From DASTBU01 sp035711845 (GTDB lineage Bacteria > Acidobacteriota > Vicinamibacteria > Vicinamibacterales > 2-12-FULL-66-21): DNA of 24,415 nucleotides. Position 1 is the first letter of the stretch; each line of letters starts with the position of its first letter. Positions 15,989 through 24,275 of the stretch are shown piece after piece. The notes beneath the pieces are model-generated. The model had not been told where the DNA came from, searched no databases, and was given only the letters and a program-made list of their open reading frames with translations. The position numbers and the translations under genes were made by a program. The stretch spans positions 1 to 24,415 of the forward strand of contig DASTBU010000051.1 in the NCBI GenBank assembly GCA_035711845.1, in the 5' to 3' direction.

Positions 15989-16528
15989 TCAGCGGGTGCC
16001 GGTCGGTGTGGGCGGTGGAACGCTGCCCCGCGCCGAGATCACGAACCGTCCCTCCTCTGCCGTCACCTCCAGGTGATCCAGGAACTGAAGCGCCTCTCCG
16101 CGCCCGCGCTGCTCCAGGAGCGTGCGCAAGTTGACCGCAATCAGGTCGCCGTCCATCGTGATCCCGGGCGGCAGCACGTTGAGGAACCGGACCGCGGATG
16201 CGGCCAGCGACAGCAATCCCCCGACAGCGAGGCGCAGGACCAGCACCGGGTGTTCGGGCAGCCGCGGTTGTTGTTCGATGGAGAGGGTCGCGGACAGGGG
16301 CGGCATCAATGGCGGCCGGCTCAGACGCACGCGTATCGTGAACCTGTTCGCGCCGACCGCGTGCAGGTCGACCTCCCGCACGGGAACGTTCGGCGGGATG
16401 TTCTCGCGAACGATCTTCTCCACGAGATGGTCGGAGATGGGAACCGTGACCGACGCGTGCGCGCCGGCCACGTCAGGGTACCCGGAGGAGTGCTGTTGAC
16501 GGAGGAGGTCGAGCAAACGCCCGTTCAT
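15989..16528 (-). CDS. Unknown protein, last gene of the DUF3618/holin-like operon
   Basis: 179 aa, not recognised. It has no signal peptide. The N-terminus is Gln/His-rich, then alternating hydrophobic strands (VREVDLHAVGANRFTIRVRL, LSATLSIEQQP) surround a hydrophobic segment (VLVLRLAVGGLLSLAASAV) that could be amphipathic rather than a membrane helix. This beta-rich pattern, ending in DHLEVTAEEGRFVISARG, recalls lipid-binding TULIP/LmeA-like (DUF2993) proteins, but that is a guess. It starts 7 nt after the DUF3618 stop without a Shine-Dalgarno, so translation may depend on coupling. Its 3' end faces the VWA lipoprotein gene. Confidence 0.72.
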   Translation of the reverse strand: MNGRLLDLLRQQHSSGYPDVAGAHASVTVPISDHLVEKIVRENIPPNVPVREVDLHAVGANRFTIRVRLSRPPLMPPLSATLSIEQQPRLPEHPVLVLRLAVGGLLSLAASAVRFLNVLPPGITMDGDLIAVNLRTLLEQRGRGEALQFLDHLEVTAEEGRFVISARGSVPPPTPTGTR

Positions 16529-16535
16529 GCGGCCA

Positions 16536-17537
16536 TTATTGATCCTTGCCGCTTACCACGCGGTTGACCACCTCGCTCGCCACGTCGCCCGCTGCTTCCT
16601 GCGCCCGGGACGCCGCATTGCGCGCCACGTCCTGCGCCCGGTCCACCACCGTGTCCTTTGCCTCCCCCAGCCACTCGTTCTCGCGTTCGGTCTCCGGCAG
16701 CGCCATGCCGACTGCCGCCCCGAGCATCATGGCTGCAGCGGCAACCAGCAGCGGATTGTCGTTCAACAGCCGCTGGAACTGATTGCGTGCCCGGCGCCCG
16801 GTACGGCTGACGCGCTCGCGCGCGTGGGACACGGCTTCCCCGGCCTTCCACGACGCTCGGTTGACGCCTTCCGACAGTCGGCCCTGGTAGCCCTCGTAAT
16901 CGAACGCCGAGCGCGGTTCGTCAGCGCCGTATCGAGCGCCCGGCGCCCGGTAGGACTCGTCGGCCTCGTAGAAGGGCGGCCTCCGGTAGCCGGACCGATA
17001 CTCTCCGTAGCCCCTGTTGCGCTCGTTCCCACGGAAGCGGTCCACGAGCAGCCACGCCACGCCGACGCCAATCATCGCAGCGGGCATCGCGTTGTTCCTG
17101 GCGCCTTCGACAACCTCTCCGGCGTACTGGCGCGTCTGTTCCATCGCACCCTGTGCGGTTTCGCTTGCACTGCCAACCATGTCTTTGACCCTTTCCGTAG
17201 CCGCATTCTTGACGCGATCCGTAGCCTCCGAGACGATGTTGGCCGGGCGCAGCTTTTCCTGGATGGCGTCGATTGTTTCCGACATGTCCTCGCGCGTCTG
17301 TTCGATCTCTGCCCGGATCTCGCGTGTCCGCCGATCCGTGTCCTCATCGCCGGCCGCCTGTTGCCCGGCGTCGCCAGTGGGTCTCGCTCTCAGCGGTCCG
17401 GCGCCCGACGTAGCGCGGCCGGATGTGTCCGGTATCGTCTGCGCGTAGTCGCGCAGCGATTCATCTCCGCGCCCGCGCATTGCCTCTCCGGCTTCCCGCG
17501 GCGTGTCGCCTCCTACGCCCCTTGACGTGTCGTCCAT
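16536..17537 (-). CDS. DUF3618 domain membrane protein
   Basis: 333 aa. A disordered N-terminus (1-68) is followed by the DUF3618 motif, IRAEIEQTREDMSETIDAIQ (about 73-92), and KLRPANIV. An amphipathic helical stretch with 11-residue-like character follows (RVKNAATERVKDMVGSASET), then a membrane segment (AMPAAMIGVGVAWLLVDRF). A Tyr/Gly/Arg-rich linker leads to a second helical block and a second membrane segment (NPLLVAAAAMMLGAAVGMAL). The tail is LEA-like amphipathic helix (AKDTVVDRAQDVARNAASRA). Such proteins occur with holin-X-like proteins in stress-related clusters of soil and plant-associated bacteria; their function is unknown. The gene begins inside the holin-X-like gene (25-nt overlap) and has its own AGGAGG (17545-17550) there. 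Confidence 0.88.
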   Translation of the reverse strand: MDDTSRGVGGDTPREAGEAMRGRGDESLRDYAQTIPDTSGRATSGAGPLRARPTGDAGQQAAGDEDTDRRTREIRAEIEQTREDMSETIDAIQEKLRPANIVSEATDRVKNAATERVKDMVGSASETAQGAMEQTRQYAGEVVEGARNNAMPAAMIGVGVAWLLVDRFRGNERNRGYGEYRSGYRRPPFYEADESYRAPGARYGADEPRSAFDYEGYQGRLSEGVNRASWKAGEAVSHARERVSRTGRRARNQFQRLLNDNPLLVAAAAMMLGAAVGMALPETERENEWLGEAKDTVVDRAQDVARNAASRAQEAAGDVASEVVNRVVSGKDQ

Positions 17538-17908
17538 CGCGCATCCTCCTTCAACGTTTCAAAGGCCTGGGTGGGCACGATGCCGGTGGCGCGAAGCCCC
17601 GCGAGCCCGCGGTTCACGAGCACGTATCCGATCGCGGCCGTCAGCACCCCCACGATCAGCGCAGACAGCCAGGGGGTCAGCCCCAGCTCGGCCAGCCCGA
17701 TCACGAGCGCCGCAACCAGCACGAGCAGTCCCGCATGCGCCAGCGCGCCGCCGGCGGCAGCAAGGCCTACCTGCCCGCCGGCCTTCCTGGCCTTCGCGGT
17801 GAGCTCGGTGGTGGCAAGTTCAACCTCCTTGCGAACGAGCTGCCCGGTCTCGCGCGACAGTTCGGAAAGCAAATCCCCGAGCGAGCGGTTATCGAGCTTG
17901 TCAGGCAT
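17513..17908 (-). CDS. Holin-X-like small membrane protein ('phage holin family', PF07332-type)
   Basis: 131 aa. The N-terminal amphipathic helix (LGDLLSELSRETGQLVRKEV, ELATTELTAKARKAG) and two hydrophobic helices (about 48-75 and 80-105) are the standard plan of this family. Despite the name, these chromosomal proteins are not tied to lysis; here there is no endolysin or phage gene nearby. The gene starts 2 nt after the upstream stop codon with an AGAGG site overlapping that stop, and its last 25 nt overlap the DUF3618 gene. It probably acts in the inner membrane with its operon partners. Confidence 0.87.
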   Translation of the reverse strand: MPDKLDNRSLGDLLSELSRETGQLVRKEVELATTELTAKARKAGGQVGLAAAGGALAHAGLLVLVAALVIGLAELGLTPWLSALIVGVLTAAIGYVLVNRGLAGLRATGIVPTQAFETLKEDARWTTRQGA

Positions 17909-17910
17909 AT

Positions 17911-18504
17911 CTACCTCTCTGTGCCGGGATAATCGGGCGACAGCAGCGACGACGATGTGGCCCCGGAGGATCGTGCGCTGGTCGAACCCGGCCGGCCGTA
18001 TCCGCTGCCACCTTCTTTGCCGCCCTCGTAGCCGCGCTCCTCATCGGGCGGCGAGCTCTTGAAGAAACGCGCGCCAGCCAGGCCGACGGCAAATGCCGAA
18101 CCCACGAACAGTGCCGGCCTCCGACGTGCCAGCCTCTGTGCATCGCTGACGAGCTCGCCGACATCCTTGTTTTTCAAACCATGCGACAGGCGGTCGAGCT
18201 GATCTGCCGCCTGCTCTATGTAGCCCGCGACCGTGTCGTGATGCTGCTCGCGAAGTTGGTGCGTGGACTGGCGGACAGCCTGTGCCATCGTGCCGAGGCC
18301 TTCGGTTGCGCGCTCCTTCTGCGTGTTGAGCTGCGCGGCCGCGCGCTCGCGCACGCGTTCGGCCAGACCGCCGTCTCCTGATTCCCCATCGCCCCTGATG
18401 TTCCCGCTTTCGGCTGCGGTCTCGGATCGGCGTGACGCCGTCGAGCCGATACCGCCCGGCTCCGATGCTTTCGCCCTTAACGGCGAGCTGGTGCGTTCTA
18501 CCAT
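17911..18504 (-). CDS. RRRPALF-type membrane protein, first gene of the DUF3618 operon
   Basis: 197 aa from ATG 18504, chosen because GGGGGA lies just upstream. ATGs at 18516, 18543 and 18567 are in frame and cannot be excluded. The N-terminal half is Ser/Gly/Arg-rich and disordered. An amphipathic helix block follows (GLAERVRERAAAQLNTQKER, then MAQAVRQSTHQLREQHHDTV) and a further helix, YIEQAADQLDRLSHGL. The block DVGELVSDAQRLARRRPALF leads into a single membrane helix (FVGSAFAVGLAGARFF). The tail is disordered and Ser/Gly-rich. This layout is shared by YqjD/ElaB-like and 'nutrient deprivation-induced' proteins that accompany holin-X and DUF3618 genes, which are membrane-bound stress proteins. 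The exact function is unknown. Confidence 0.82.
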   Translation of the reverse strand: MVERTSSPLRAKASEPGGIGSTASRRSETAAESGNIRGDGESGDGGLAERVRERAAAQLNTQKERATEGLGTMAQAVRQSTHQLREQHHDTVAGYIEQAADQLDRLSHGLKNKDVGELVSDAQRLARRRPALFVGSAFAVGLAGARFFKSSPPDEERGYEGGKEGGSGYGRPGSTSARSSGATSSSLLSPDYPGTER

Positions 18505-18790
18505 GGTTTCCCCCATCTGCTTCGTTCTCGTGTGACGTGACATCGAGACGTTGCCTGGAAGGTTCATGCCATGAGCGTGCGCCCACCTTCGAGCCGGAAA
18601 GCAGGGGGCTTACGCGAGGCGAGATGGGGAGACCTGAGAAAAGGGACGTTGGATACGGCGCCGCTCGGTCGCGGTCTGGGTAAGCCGCGCCCGTGTATGG
18701 TCTGGATTCCACAGCGAGGCGACGCGTGTTACACACACGTCCACTGCATCCGCCTCGATATGGACGGGGTCGCGCCGATGGTTGTGCACG
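18505..18790. other. Intergenic region between two minus-strand transcription units
   Basis: It must hold the promoter of the four-gene DUF3618 operon and the transcript end of the molybdenum hydroxylase pair. I see no convincing terminator hairpin with a T-tract and no clear sigma-70 boxes. A short symmetric element GTGTTACAC lies near 18727. Open frames across it look like shadows. Confidence 0.4.
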
Positions 18791-20989
18791 TTATGCCATC
18801 AGCCGAATCGGAAGCGCGGTGTCCACCTTGCCGAACGCTCGTGCCGCCGTTCCGATCGCCGGCGCAACGCAGACGATGGGCGTTTCGCCGGCGCCCGCCG
18901 ACGGGATGTCGGGGCGATTCAACAGGTCCACCTCGATCCGCGGCACATCCTTGAATCGAGGCACGCGGTACTGCTCCATCGTTCCGTTGGTGAGTGCCCC
19001 GTTCCTGAACTCGAGCGATTCGAAGAGCGCGCCGCCGAGGCCCTGCACGACGGCGCCTTCGACCTGGTTCAGCAGGCCGTCGGGGTTCACGATGGCGCCG
19101 CACTCGAAGACGACGACGAGCCGATCGACCCTGAATCCATCGGCGGTCCTCGCCACCTCAGCAGCGGTCGCGACGTAACTGCCCTTCTCGGTGCCACAGG
19201 CGATGCCCATTGCGCTGGAGGAGCTGTCACTGTGGCGCGCCCAGCCGATCTTCTCGGCGGCCCTCGTGAGCACGGCCCGCATGCGCTCGTCCTTCAGGTG
19301 CCTGAGCCGGAACTCGACGGCGTCGGTGCCCATCGCGCGCGCGATTTGGTCCATGTGCATCTCGCGCGCATAGTGATTCGCTGTCGCGGCCAGGCCGCGA
19401 TAGGACCCCTGGCGAATCGGAGAGTCAGACCGATGAAACTCGATGCGCTGGTTCGGCACCTCGTAAGGCGTCCGGATTGCCGAACCGCCCGAATTCCAGT
19501 TGTCGAACTCCCAGGCGACCAGGCGACCGTCCGCGCCGACGGCGGCTTTGACGTCGATCACGCCGGCCGGCCTGGCGTAACCGAACGAGAACTCTTCGGC
19601 TCGCATCCAGACGACCTTCACGGGCTTGCCGGCGGCCTTCGCGAGCCGCGCCGCCTCGATCGCGTGCTCGCCCGAGTGCTTGCCGCCGTAGGCGGATCCC
19701 GTATCGGGCACAACCACCCGGATGCTCGCCTCGGGAATCCGAAATGCCTCCGCCAGCTCGGAGCGGACGCCGAAGGGGCGCTGCGTTCCGCACCACACCG
19801 TCAGCTTGCCGGCGGTCCACTCGGCGACGGCCGCGCGCGGCTCGAGCGGCACGTGTGCGATGTACGGAATTCGATAGCTGGCATCGATTGTCCTTGCCGC
19901 ACCCGCTCGCGCCGCGGCCACATCGCCGAGCATCGTCGACGAGTTGCGCCCGCCCGACGCGCTCTGCCCGGTCTTCTTCAAGTACTCGAAGATGGTCTCC
20001 GACGACGGATGATCGGCGGGCGTGCGCCACTCCGCGCGAATGGCCGACGCGGCTCGCCGCGCCCGACGCTCCGTCGGCGCGACCACACCGAGAAACTCGC
20101 CATCGCGAACGACCGTCACACCCTGCATCGCCCTGGCTTGGCTGTCGTCGGCCGAGATCAAGGTCCCGGCATAGCCCTCGGGCCTTATCACCCGGCCGTG
20201 CAACATTCCGGGCCTGTCGACATCGGGGGTGAAGTCGTGCCGGCCGGTCACGAAATCACGACCGTTCACCTTCTTCGGCGCAGCCCCCCGGAGGGACCAC
20301 TGCGCCGGCGCGGTCATCGCCGCCTCGGCGGCGATGGCCTCGCCGAACTTCTGGCCCTTCGTCAGCTCGCCGTAGGTCGCGGCACGACCCTGGCGGCTCA
20401 CGATCCGTCCGTCCGTCGCGGTCAGGCCCAGGCGATCCAGCTGCCACAACGCGGCAGCGCGATCGATCAGCAACTCCCGGGCGGTGGCGGCAGCCCGGGC
20501 AAGTTGCGGCGCCATCCGCGGGGTGGACTGCGATCCGAACGTGCCGGCATCGTAGGGCACGAGATCCGTATCGGCCAGGACCATCGTGACGGAGGCCAGC
20601 GGCACTCGCAACTCGTCGGCGATGGCCTGCGCCAATGACGTACGGATGTTCTGGCCGATTTCGGTCTTGCCGGTGTACGCGGTCACCTGGCCTTTTTCGT
20701 CGATGTGCAGCCAGGCGGATAGCTCGCGTGGGGCGCCGGGACGCTGACCACCGCGTCCGGATTCCTGTGCCAGCGGTCCGGGCGCCGACACGACGACGAG
20801 CAGGCCGCCGCCGAGCACCGCGAAGATCCGCATGAACTCGCGCCGTTCCACGCCGCCACGGCTCCGGCCCGCACGGATCTCAAACTGGTATCGCGGGGGC
20901 ACGCTCAGCTCGTAGCGCTCGATCTCGATCTCGCCGGCGCGCGATTCGGAGTCGGCTCCGCGATGAACGGGGGCAATCGGCGCCTTCAT
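18791..20989 (-). CDS. iorB: Molybdenum hydroxylase large subunit, isoquinoline 1-oxidoreductase beta type (Tat exported)
   Basis: 732 aa from ATG 20989, which overlaps the small-subunit stop (ATGA). A longer upstream frame merely runs antiparallel through codons of the small subunit and is rejected. A twin-arginine motif, ERREFMRIFAVLGGG, sits about 50 residues in, after an IERYELSVPPRYQFEI segment typical of this family. The body carries xanthine-oxidase-family molybdopterin-binding blocks (for example TGKTEIGQNIRTSLAQAIAD, GTFGSQSTPRMAP, GSAYGGKHSGEHAIE, GSYRGLAATANHYAREM). The active-site Glu lies in GAGETP near the C-terminus (about residue 702). The enzyme would hydroxylate an aldehyde or N-heterocycle in the periplasm. 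No FAD subunit gene is present, so electrons probably pass from the 2Fe-2S subunit to a cytochrome or quinone. The substrate is unknown. Confidence 0.9.
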   Translation of the reverse strand: MKAPIAPVHRGADSESRAGEIEIERYELSVPPRYQFEIRAGRSRGGVERREFMRIFAVLGGGLLVVVSAPGPLAQESGRGGQRPGAPRELSAWLHIDEKGQVTAYTGKTEIGQNIRTSLAQAIADELRVPLASVTMVLADTDLVPYDAGTFGSQSTPRMAPQLARAAATARELLIDRAAALWQLDRLGLTATDGRIVSRQGRAATYGELTKGQKFGEAIAAEAAMTAPAQWSLRGAAPKKVNGRDFVTGRHDFTPDVDRPGMLHGRVIRPEGYAGTLISADDSQARAMQGVTVVRDGEFLGVVAPTERRARRAASAIRAEWRTPADHPSSETIFEYLKKTGQSASGGRNSSTMLGDVAAARAGAARTIDASYRIPYIAHVPLEPRAAVAEWTAGKLTVWCGTQRPFGVRSELAEAFRIPEASIRVVVPDTGSAYGGKHSGEHAIEAARLAKAAGKPVKVVWMRAEEFSFGYARPAGVIDVKAAVGADGRLVAWEFDNWNSGGSAIRTPYEVPNQRIEFHRSDSPIRQGSYRGLAATANHYAREMHMDQIARAMGTDAVEFRLRHLKDERMRAVLTRAAEKIGWARHSDSSSSAMGIACGTEKGSYVATAAEVARTADGFRVDRLVVVFECGAIVNPDGLLNQVEGAVVQGLGGALFESLEFRNGALTNGTMEQYRVPRFKDVPRIEVDLLNRPDIPSAGAGETPIVCVAPAIGTAARAFGKVDTALPIRLMA

Positions 20990-21477
20990 CTTCGCCCTCC
21001 CGCGAGGCTGGTCCCGCGCACGCGTTCGGCGGCCAGCTTCACCGCCTGGACGATGCGCGGATACGTCCCGCATCGACAGACGTTGCGATCCATGAACTTC
21101 GCGATGTGCTGGTCGGTCGGATCGGGGTGCGCGCGCAGGAGCGCGATGGTCGCCATCACCATCCCCGGCGTGCAGTACCCGCACTGAAAGGCTTCGGTCT
21201 CCAGGAAGGCTTGCTGCACCGGGTGGAGGCGATCGCCCTCGGCGACGGCCTCGATCGTAGTGACGGGCTTGCCCGCCACCGCGGCGAGCCGCGTGGTGCA
21301 GGATCGAGCGAGCTGATTGTCGACGAGCACCGTGCAGGCGCCGCAGTGTCCTTCGCCGCAGCCGAATTTCGATCCGGTCAGCCCGAGCTCGTACCGCAGC
21401 ACCGACAACAGGCTGTCGCCTGGCTCGCCTTCGATCGTGTGGGCCTTTCCGTTGATCCGGAGGGTGTAGGTCGGCAT
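20986..21477 (-). CDS. iorA: 2Fe-2S small subunit of the molybdenum hydroxylase
   Basis: 163 aa, the normal size for the CoxS/IorA family. The plant-ferredoxin-type cluster ligands are C40, C45, C48 and C60 (CGEGHCGAC, then SC). The second, alpha-helical cluster ligands are C99, C102, C134 and C136 (CGYC, then CRC). It has no signal of its own and would be carried out with the Tat-signal-bearing large subunit. Start ATG 21477 follows AAGGGTGG on the minus strand. It overlaps the large subunit by 4 nt, so the pair forms one transcript in the order small, large. Confidence 0.93.
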   Translation of the reverse strand: MPTYTLRINGKAHTIEGEPGDSLLSVLRYELGLTGSKFGCGEGHCGACTVLVDNQLARSCTTRLAAVAGKPVTTIEAVAEGDRLHPVQQAFLETEAFQCGYCTPGMVMATIALLRAHPDPTDQHIAKFMDRNVCRCGTYPRIVQAVKLAAERVRGTSLAGGRR

Positions 21478-21555
21478 GAACCACCCTTTCGAGCTCCCGA
21501 CCGCCGACGCCTGAGGATCGCCTGGGGCGCTGCCGTCGGGACTTCCGCGATCCTA

Positions 21556-21975
21556 TCACCGGCTCGCGACGGTGGACGTCTTCTGGCCGAGCTGCTTCAG
21601 CAGCCCCTGAACGGCCACCTCGAGCTCTCTATTTCGACCGGCGATGTTGTCCTCCGGCATGTTCTCCACGAGATGTCCGGAGGCACCCCGAAATTCTCCA
21701 TGTTCGTTCGCTCCCGGTCCGCGAGGGAACGCCGGTCCCAGGGGTCCGTGCCGTTGAGCCGTCGCTCAGCGAGTAGCTGCCGGTGCGGATGACGGCGGCC
21801 GCGGTCGGTCCCATACGCGTCGGGTGACGGCGGGCCGGACCCCATCGCCCGTTCCGCGGAGTACCCGTTGCGAGCCCACAATCTGGTGGCCGGATTATGG
21901 TCCTGCGACGCGCAGACGTACCGCCCGAGTCGCACATGAAGGGAACCTTCAACTCGCCCACCTTCCATCGCGCGA
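21556..21975 (-). pseudogene. Frameshifted C-terminal remnant of an S41/tricorn-like peptidase
   Basis: Pieces of one protein-like sequence appear in three minus-strand frames in order: TGSYSLSDGSTARTPGTGV (around 21780-21725), then NMENFGVPPDIS (around 21700-21665), then VENMPEDNIAGRNRELEV and AVQGLLKQLGQKTSTVASR, ending at TGA 21556-21558. Together they resemble the end of an S41 processing peptidase (…DGS..R.PG.GV…ENFGVPPDI.VE..P.D…GR…LE.A…LLK.L). At least two frameshifts separate the pieces, and upstream sequence to about 21975 shows no clear catalytic core. The call rests on recognising the pattern by eye. The region would otherwise be an unexplained 570-bp gap between the molybdenum hydroxylase genes and the Omp85 gene. 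Confidence 0.5.
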
Positions 21976-22035
21976 TTGCTGGCCCGAACCTATCTCCGGC
22001 CCCCCTCGTCTATAGAATTGCCACCCTGCCCCTCC

Positions 22036-22040
22036 GGAGG
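22036..22040 (+). promoter_or_regulatory. Ribosome binding site of the Omp85 gene
   Basis: GGAGG lies seven bases before GTG 22048. It sets this start rather than the in-frame ATG 21976, which would add 24 residues before the signal peptide. Confidence 0.75.
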
Positions 22041-22047
22041 CACCCTC

Positions 22048-24270
22048 GTGATCAGCTCGTGCGGTCCGCGGTTTTCGTGCCTGGCCATCGCGTGTCTCAT
22101 TTCGTTCCAATCAAACGCCGGCGCCCAATCGGGCGCAGCCTCCGCCCCGAACGAGCTGGATGCATTCATGGAAAGGGTGCTCGCCCGCCGGGAGCACAAT
22201 CGGCTGACTCTTCAGCAGTACATCCTGGACGAGGTCGAGGAGATCGAGGTCCTCGCCCCCGGGGGCGTGCCGTTGCTGAGGCGTAATCGGGAGTTCACCT
22301 GGTACGTCCGCGACGGCTTGCACGTGCGCAGCCCCGTTCGCTTCGAAGGCGTCGGCGTCGGCGAACGCGAACGCAAGCAGTACGAGGAAGACTGGGCGCG
22401 GCGAGAGCGTGAGCGGCTGGAACGGAAAAAGAACAAGGAGGCGCAGCCAGACGAGCCCGACGAGCAGCCCGTCGGCCCTTCGGGTGCGACCCCAATCCCC
22501 ACTCCACGTTTCGTGTCGGAAGCCTACTTCATGGAGTTCAAGTTCGAGCCCGGCAACTATTACCTCGCCGGCCGCGAGCAGCTCGACGGGAAGGACGTCC
22601 TCCGCATCGAGTACTACCCCACCCGCTTGTTCGAGGACGACGATTCACCGGAGAAAAGGAAGCAGGACAAAGGTCAGGAGTACGAAGACCGGATCAACCG
22701 CCAGATGAACAAGACCGCCCTGGTTACGCTCTGGGTCGATCCCGCGGAACACCAGATCGTCAAATACACGTTCGACAACGTCTGGATGGATTTCCTGCCC
22801 GGCGCGTGGCTCGTGCGTGTCGACGAAATCGGCGCATCGATGTCGATGGGCCAGCCGTTTCCCGGCGTCTGGCTGCCGCGCGAGATGAGCATCCACGGGG
22901 GCGTCACGCTCGCCAGCGGCTCGTTCGATGCCAACTACCGCCGGCGCTTCTCGGAGTACCGTCAGGCCGAGGTCAAGACCCGGATCACCATTCCGAAGCC
23001 GCCTTCACCGGATGCCGAGGACTGGCCCGAGGATGGCGGCTCCGGCCCCTACGTCCCCGATCCCCCACAGGCAGTCGAGACCATCGCGGAGATTCGCGTG
23101 CACGGCAACGCGTCGATGCCGGATGCCGACGTGATCGGCGTTGCGGGCATCTCGCCCGGCCAGCCGTTCCGCGAGGGGCAGCTCGACGAAATCAGGCAGA
23201 AACTCGAGCGGAGCGGCCTGTTCGAAAGCGTGGACGTCCGCAAGCGTTATCGCTCGCTGACCGACACCTCCGCCGTGGCCCTGCTCCTCGTGGTGCACGA
23301 GAAGCCAGGGGTCACCTCGGCGTCCGAACGTCCGAACGCCGTATCGGGGCCATGGCGCCGCTTTCGCAGCCGGACGATGTTCCTGCCGATCCTCAGCTAC
23401 TCCGACGGCTACGGCTTCACTTACGGTGGCAGGGCCAGCACGGTGGACCTGCTCGGGCTCGGCGAGCGTCTCTCGGTTCCGTTGACGTGGGGCGGAACCC
23501 GGCGTGCGGCGCTCGAATTCGAGCGCGCCTTCGATCGAGGTCCGCTCACGCGGGTCACCTCCTCGTTCGGCATCTGGCAGCGCGAGAACCCCCATTACGA
23601 CACCGACGATCAGCGCGTCGAGTGGAGGGGTCGCGCGGAGCGGTCCTTTATCAGCCTGGTGCGAACCGGGGCGGAGGTCACCACGAGTTCGGTCGACTTC
23701 GGATCGATCGACGACCGGCTGTGGACGTTCGGTGCGGACGTCGCGCTCGATACGCGTGGAGGCCCGGCCTTTCCCAGGAATGCGGTCTATGTCGGTGCGG
23801 GTTGGACGGCCCTGGACGTGAAGGGCGGCGAGGAACGGGTGAACCGTTACACGGCCGACGCGCGCGGCTACCTGGGACTCATCGGTCAATCGGTGCTGGC
23901 CGGCCGCGTGCAATACACGGCCGCCGACGCGTCGCTTCCCATTTACGAGCGGCTCCTGCTCGGCGGCGCCTCGAACCTGCGAGGCTTCAGGACCGGCGCG
24001 TTCTCCGGCGATCGCATGTTCGTGACATCGGCCGAACTCCGCGTGCCGCTGACCTCCGTGCTCAACGGCGTGCGGCTCGGGGTCACGGCCTTTGCGGACG
24101 CGGCGCGAGTCTACGACATCGGCCAGCGCTTCGACGACGCGGAGTGGCACCGCTCGGCGGGCGGCGGCGTGTTCCTGATCGCGTCCGTGGTACGGATCAA
24201 CCTGGACGTAGCCCGCGGGTTCAAGACCGGCGACACGAGAGTGCACCTGGGGATGGGGTTTCCCTTCTGA
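22048..24270 (+). CDS. Omp85-family outer membrane protein with a LolA-like N-terminal region and one POTRA domain
   Basis: 740 aa from GTG 22048. Signal peptide residues 1-26 end at NAGA-Q. Residues about 30-310 form a long periplasmic region. It includes a highly charged helix (ERERKQYEEDWARRERERLE, about 105-124) and a beta-rich part (about 160-306; GREQLDGKDVLRIEYYP, ALVTLWVDPAEHQIVKYTF, GVWLPREMSIHGG) that reads like the LolA/lipoprotein-sorting fold. A Pro-rich linker precedes one POTRA domain (about 345-419; EIRVHGNASMPDADVI, then LERSGLFESVDVRKRY). The Omp85 barrel (about 440-740) carries the conserved lid-loop motif LRGFRTG (644-650) and ends in Phe. It is probably an outer-membrane assembly or secretion pore. 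BamA has five POTRAs and TamA three, so this is neither; it may handle a lipid or lipoprotein substrate, which is inference. No partner gene is adjacent. Confidence 0.9.
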   Translation: MISSCGPRFSCLAIACLISFQSNAGAQSGAASAPNELDAFMERVLARREHNRLTLQQYILDEVEEIEVLAPGGVPLLRRNREFTWYVRDGLHVRSPVRFEGVGVGERERKQYEEDWARRERERLERKKNKEAQPDEPDEQPVGPSGATPIPTPRFVSEAYFMEFKFEPGNYYLAGREQLDGKDVLRIEYYPTRLFEDDDSPEKRKQDKGQEYEDRINRQMNKTALVTLWVDPAEHQIVKYTFDNVWMDFLPGAWLVRVDEIGASMSMGQPFPGVWLPREMSIHGGVTLASGSFDANYRRRFSEYRQAEVKTRITIPKPPSPDAEDWPEDGGSGPYVPDPPQAVETIAEIRVHGNASMPDADVIGVAGISPGQPFREGQLDEIRQKLERSGLFESVDVRKRYRSLTDTSAVALLLVVHEKPGVTSASERPNAVSGPWRRFRSRTMFLPILSYSDGYGFTYGGRASTVDLLGLGERLSVPLTWGGTRRAALEFERAFDRGPLTRVTSSFGIWQRENPHYDTDDQRVEWRGRAERSFISLVRTGAEVTTSSVDFGSIDDRLWTFGADVALDTRGGPAFPRNAVYVGAGWTALDVKGGEERVNRYTADARGYLGLIGQSVLAGRVQYTAADASLPIYERLLLGGASNLRGFRTGAFSGDRMFVTSAELRVPLTSVLNGVRLGVTAFADAARVYDIGQRFDDAEWHRSAGGGVFLIASVVRINLDVARGFKTGDTRVHLGMGFPF

Positions 24271-24275
24271 CGACA

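Noticed and set aside
17513..17908. Phage remnant suggested by the holin-like protein
   Set aside because: Holin-X-like proteins are common in bacterial chromosomes with DUF3618 genes. No endolysin, structural or integrase gene is present.
18782..20638. 618-aa open frame on the plus strand
   Set aside because: It lies opposite the molybdenum hydroxylase large subunit and shows no family motif.
20990..21559. Upstream extension of the molybdenum hydroxylase large subunit to 21559
   Set aside because: The extension runs through the small-subunit gene in another frame, while ATG 20989 with the ATGA overlap is the standard arrangement.
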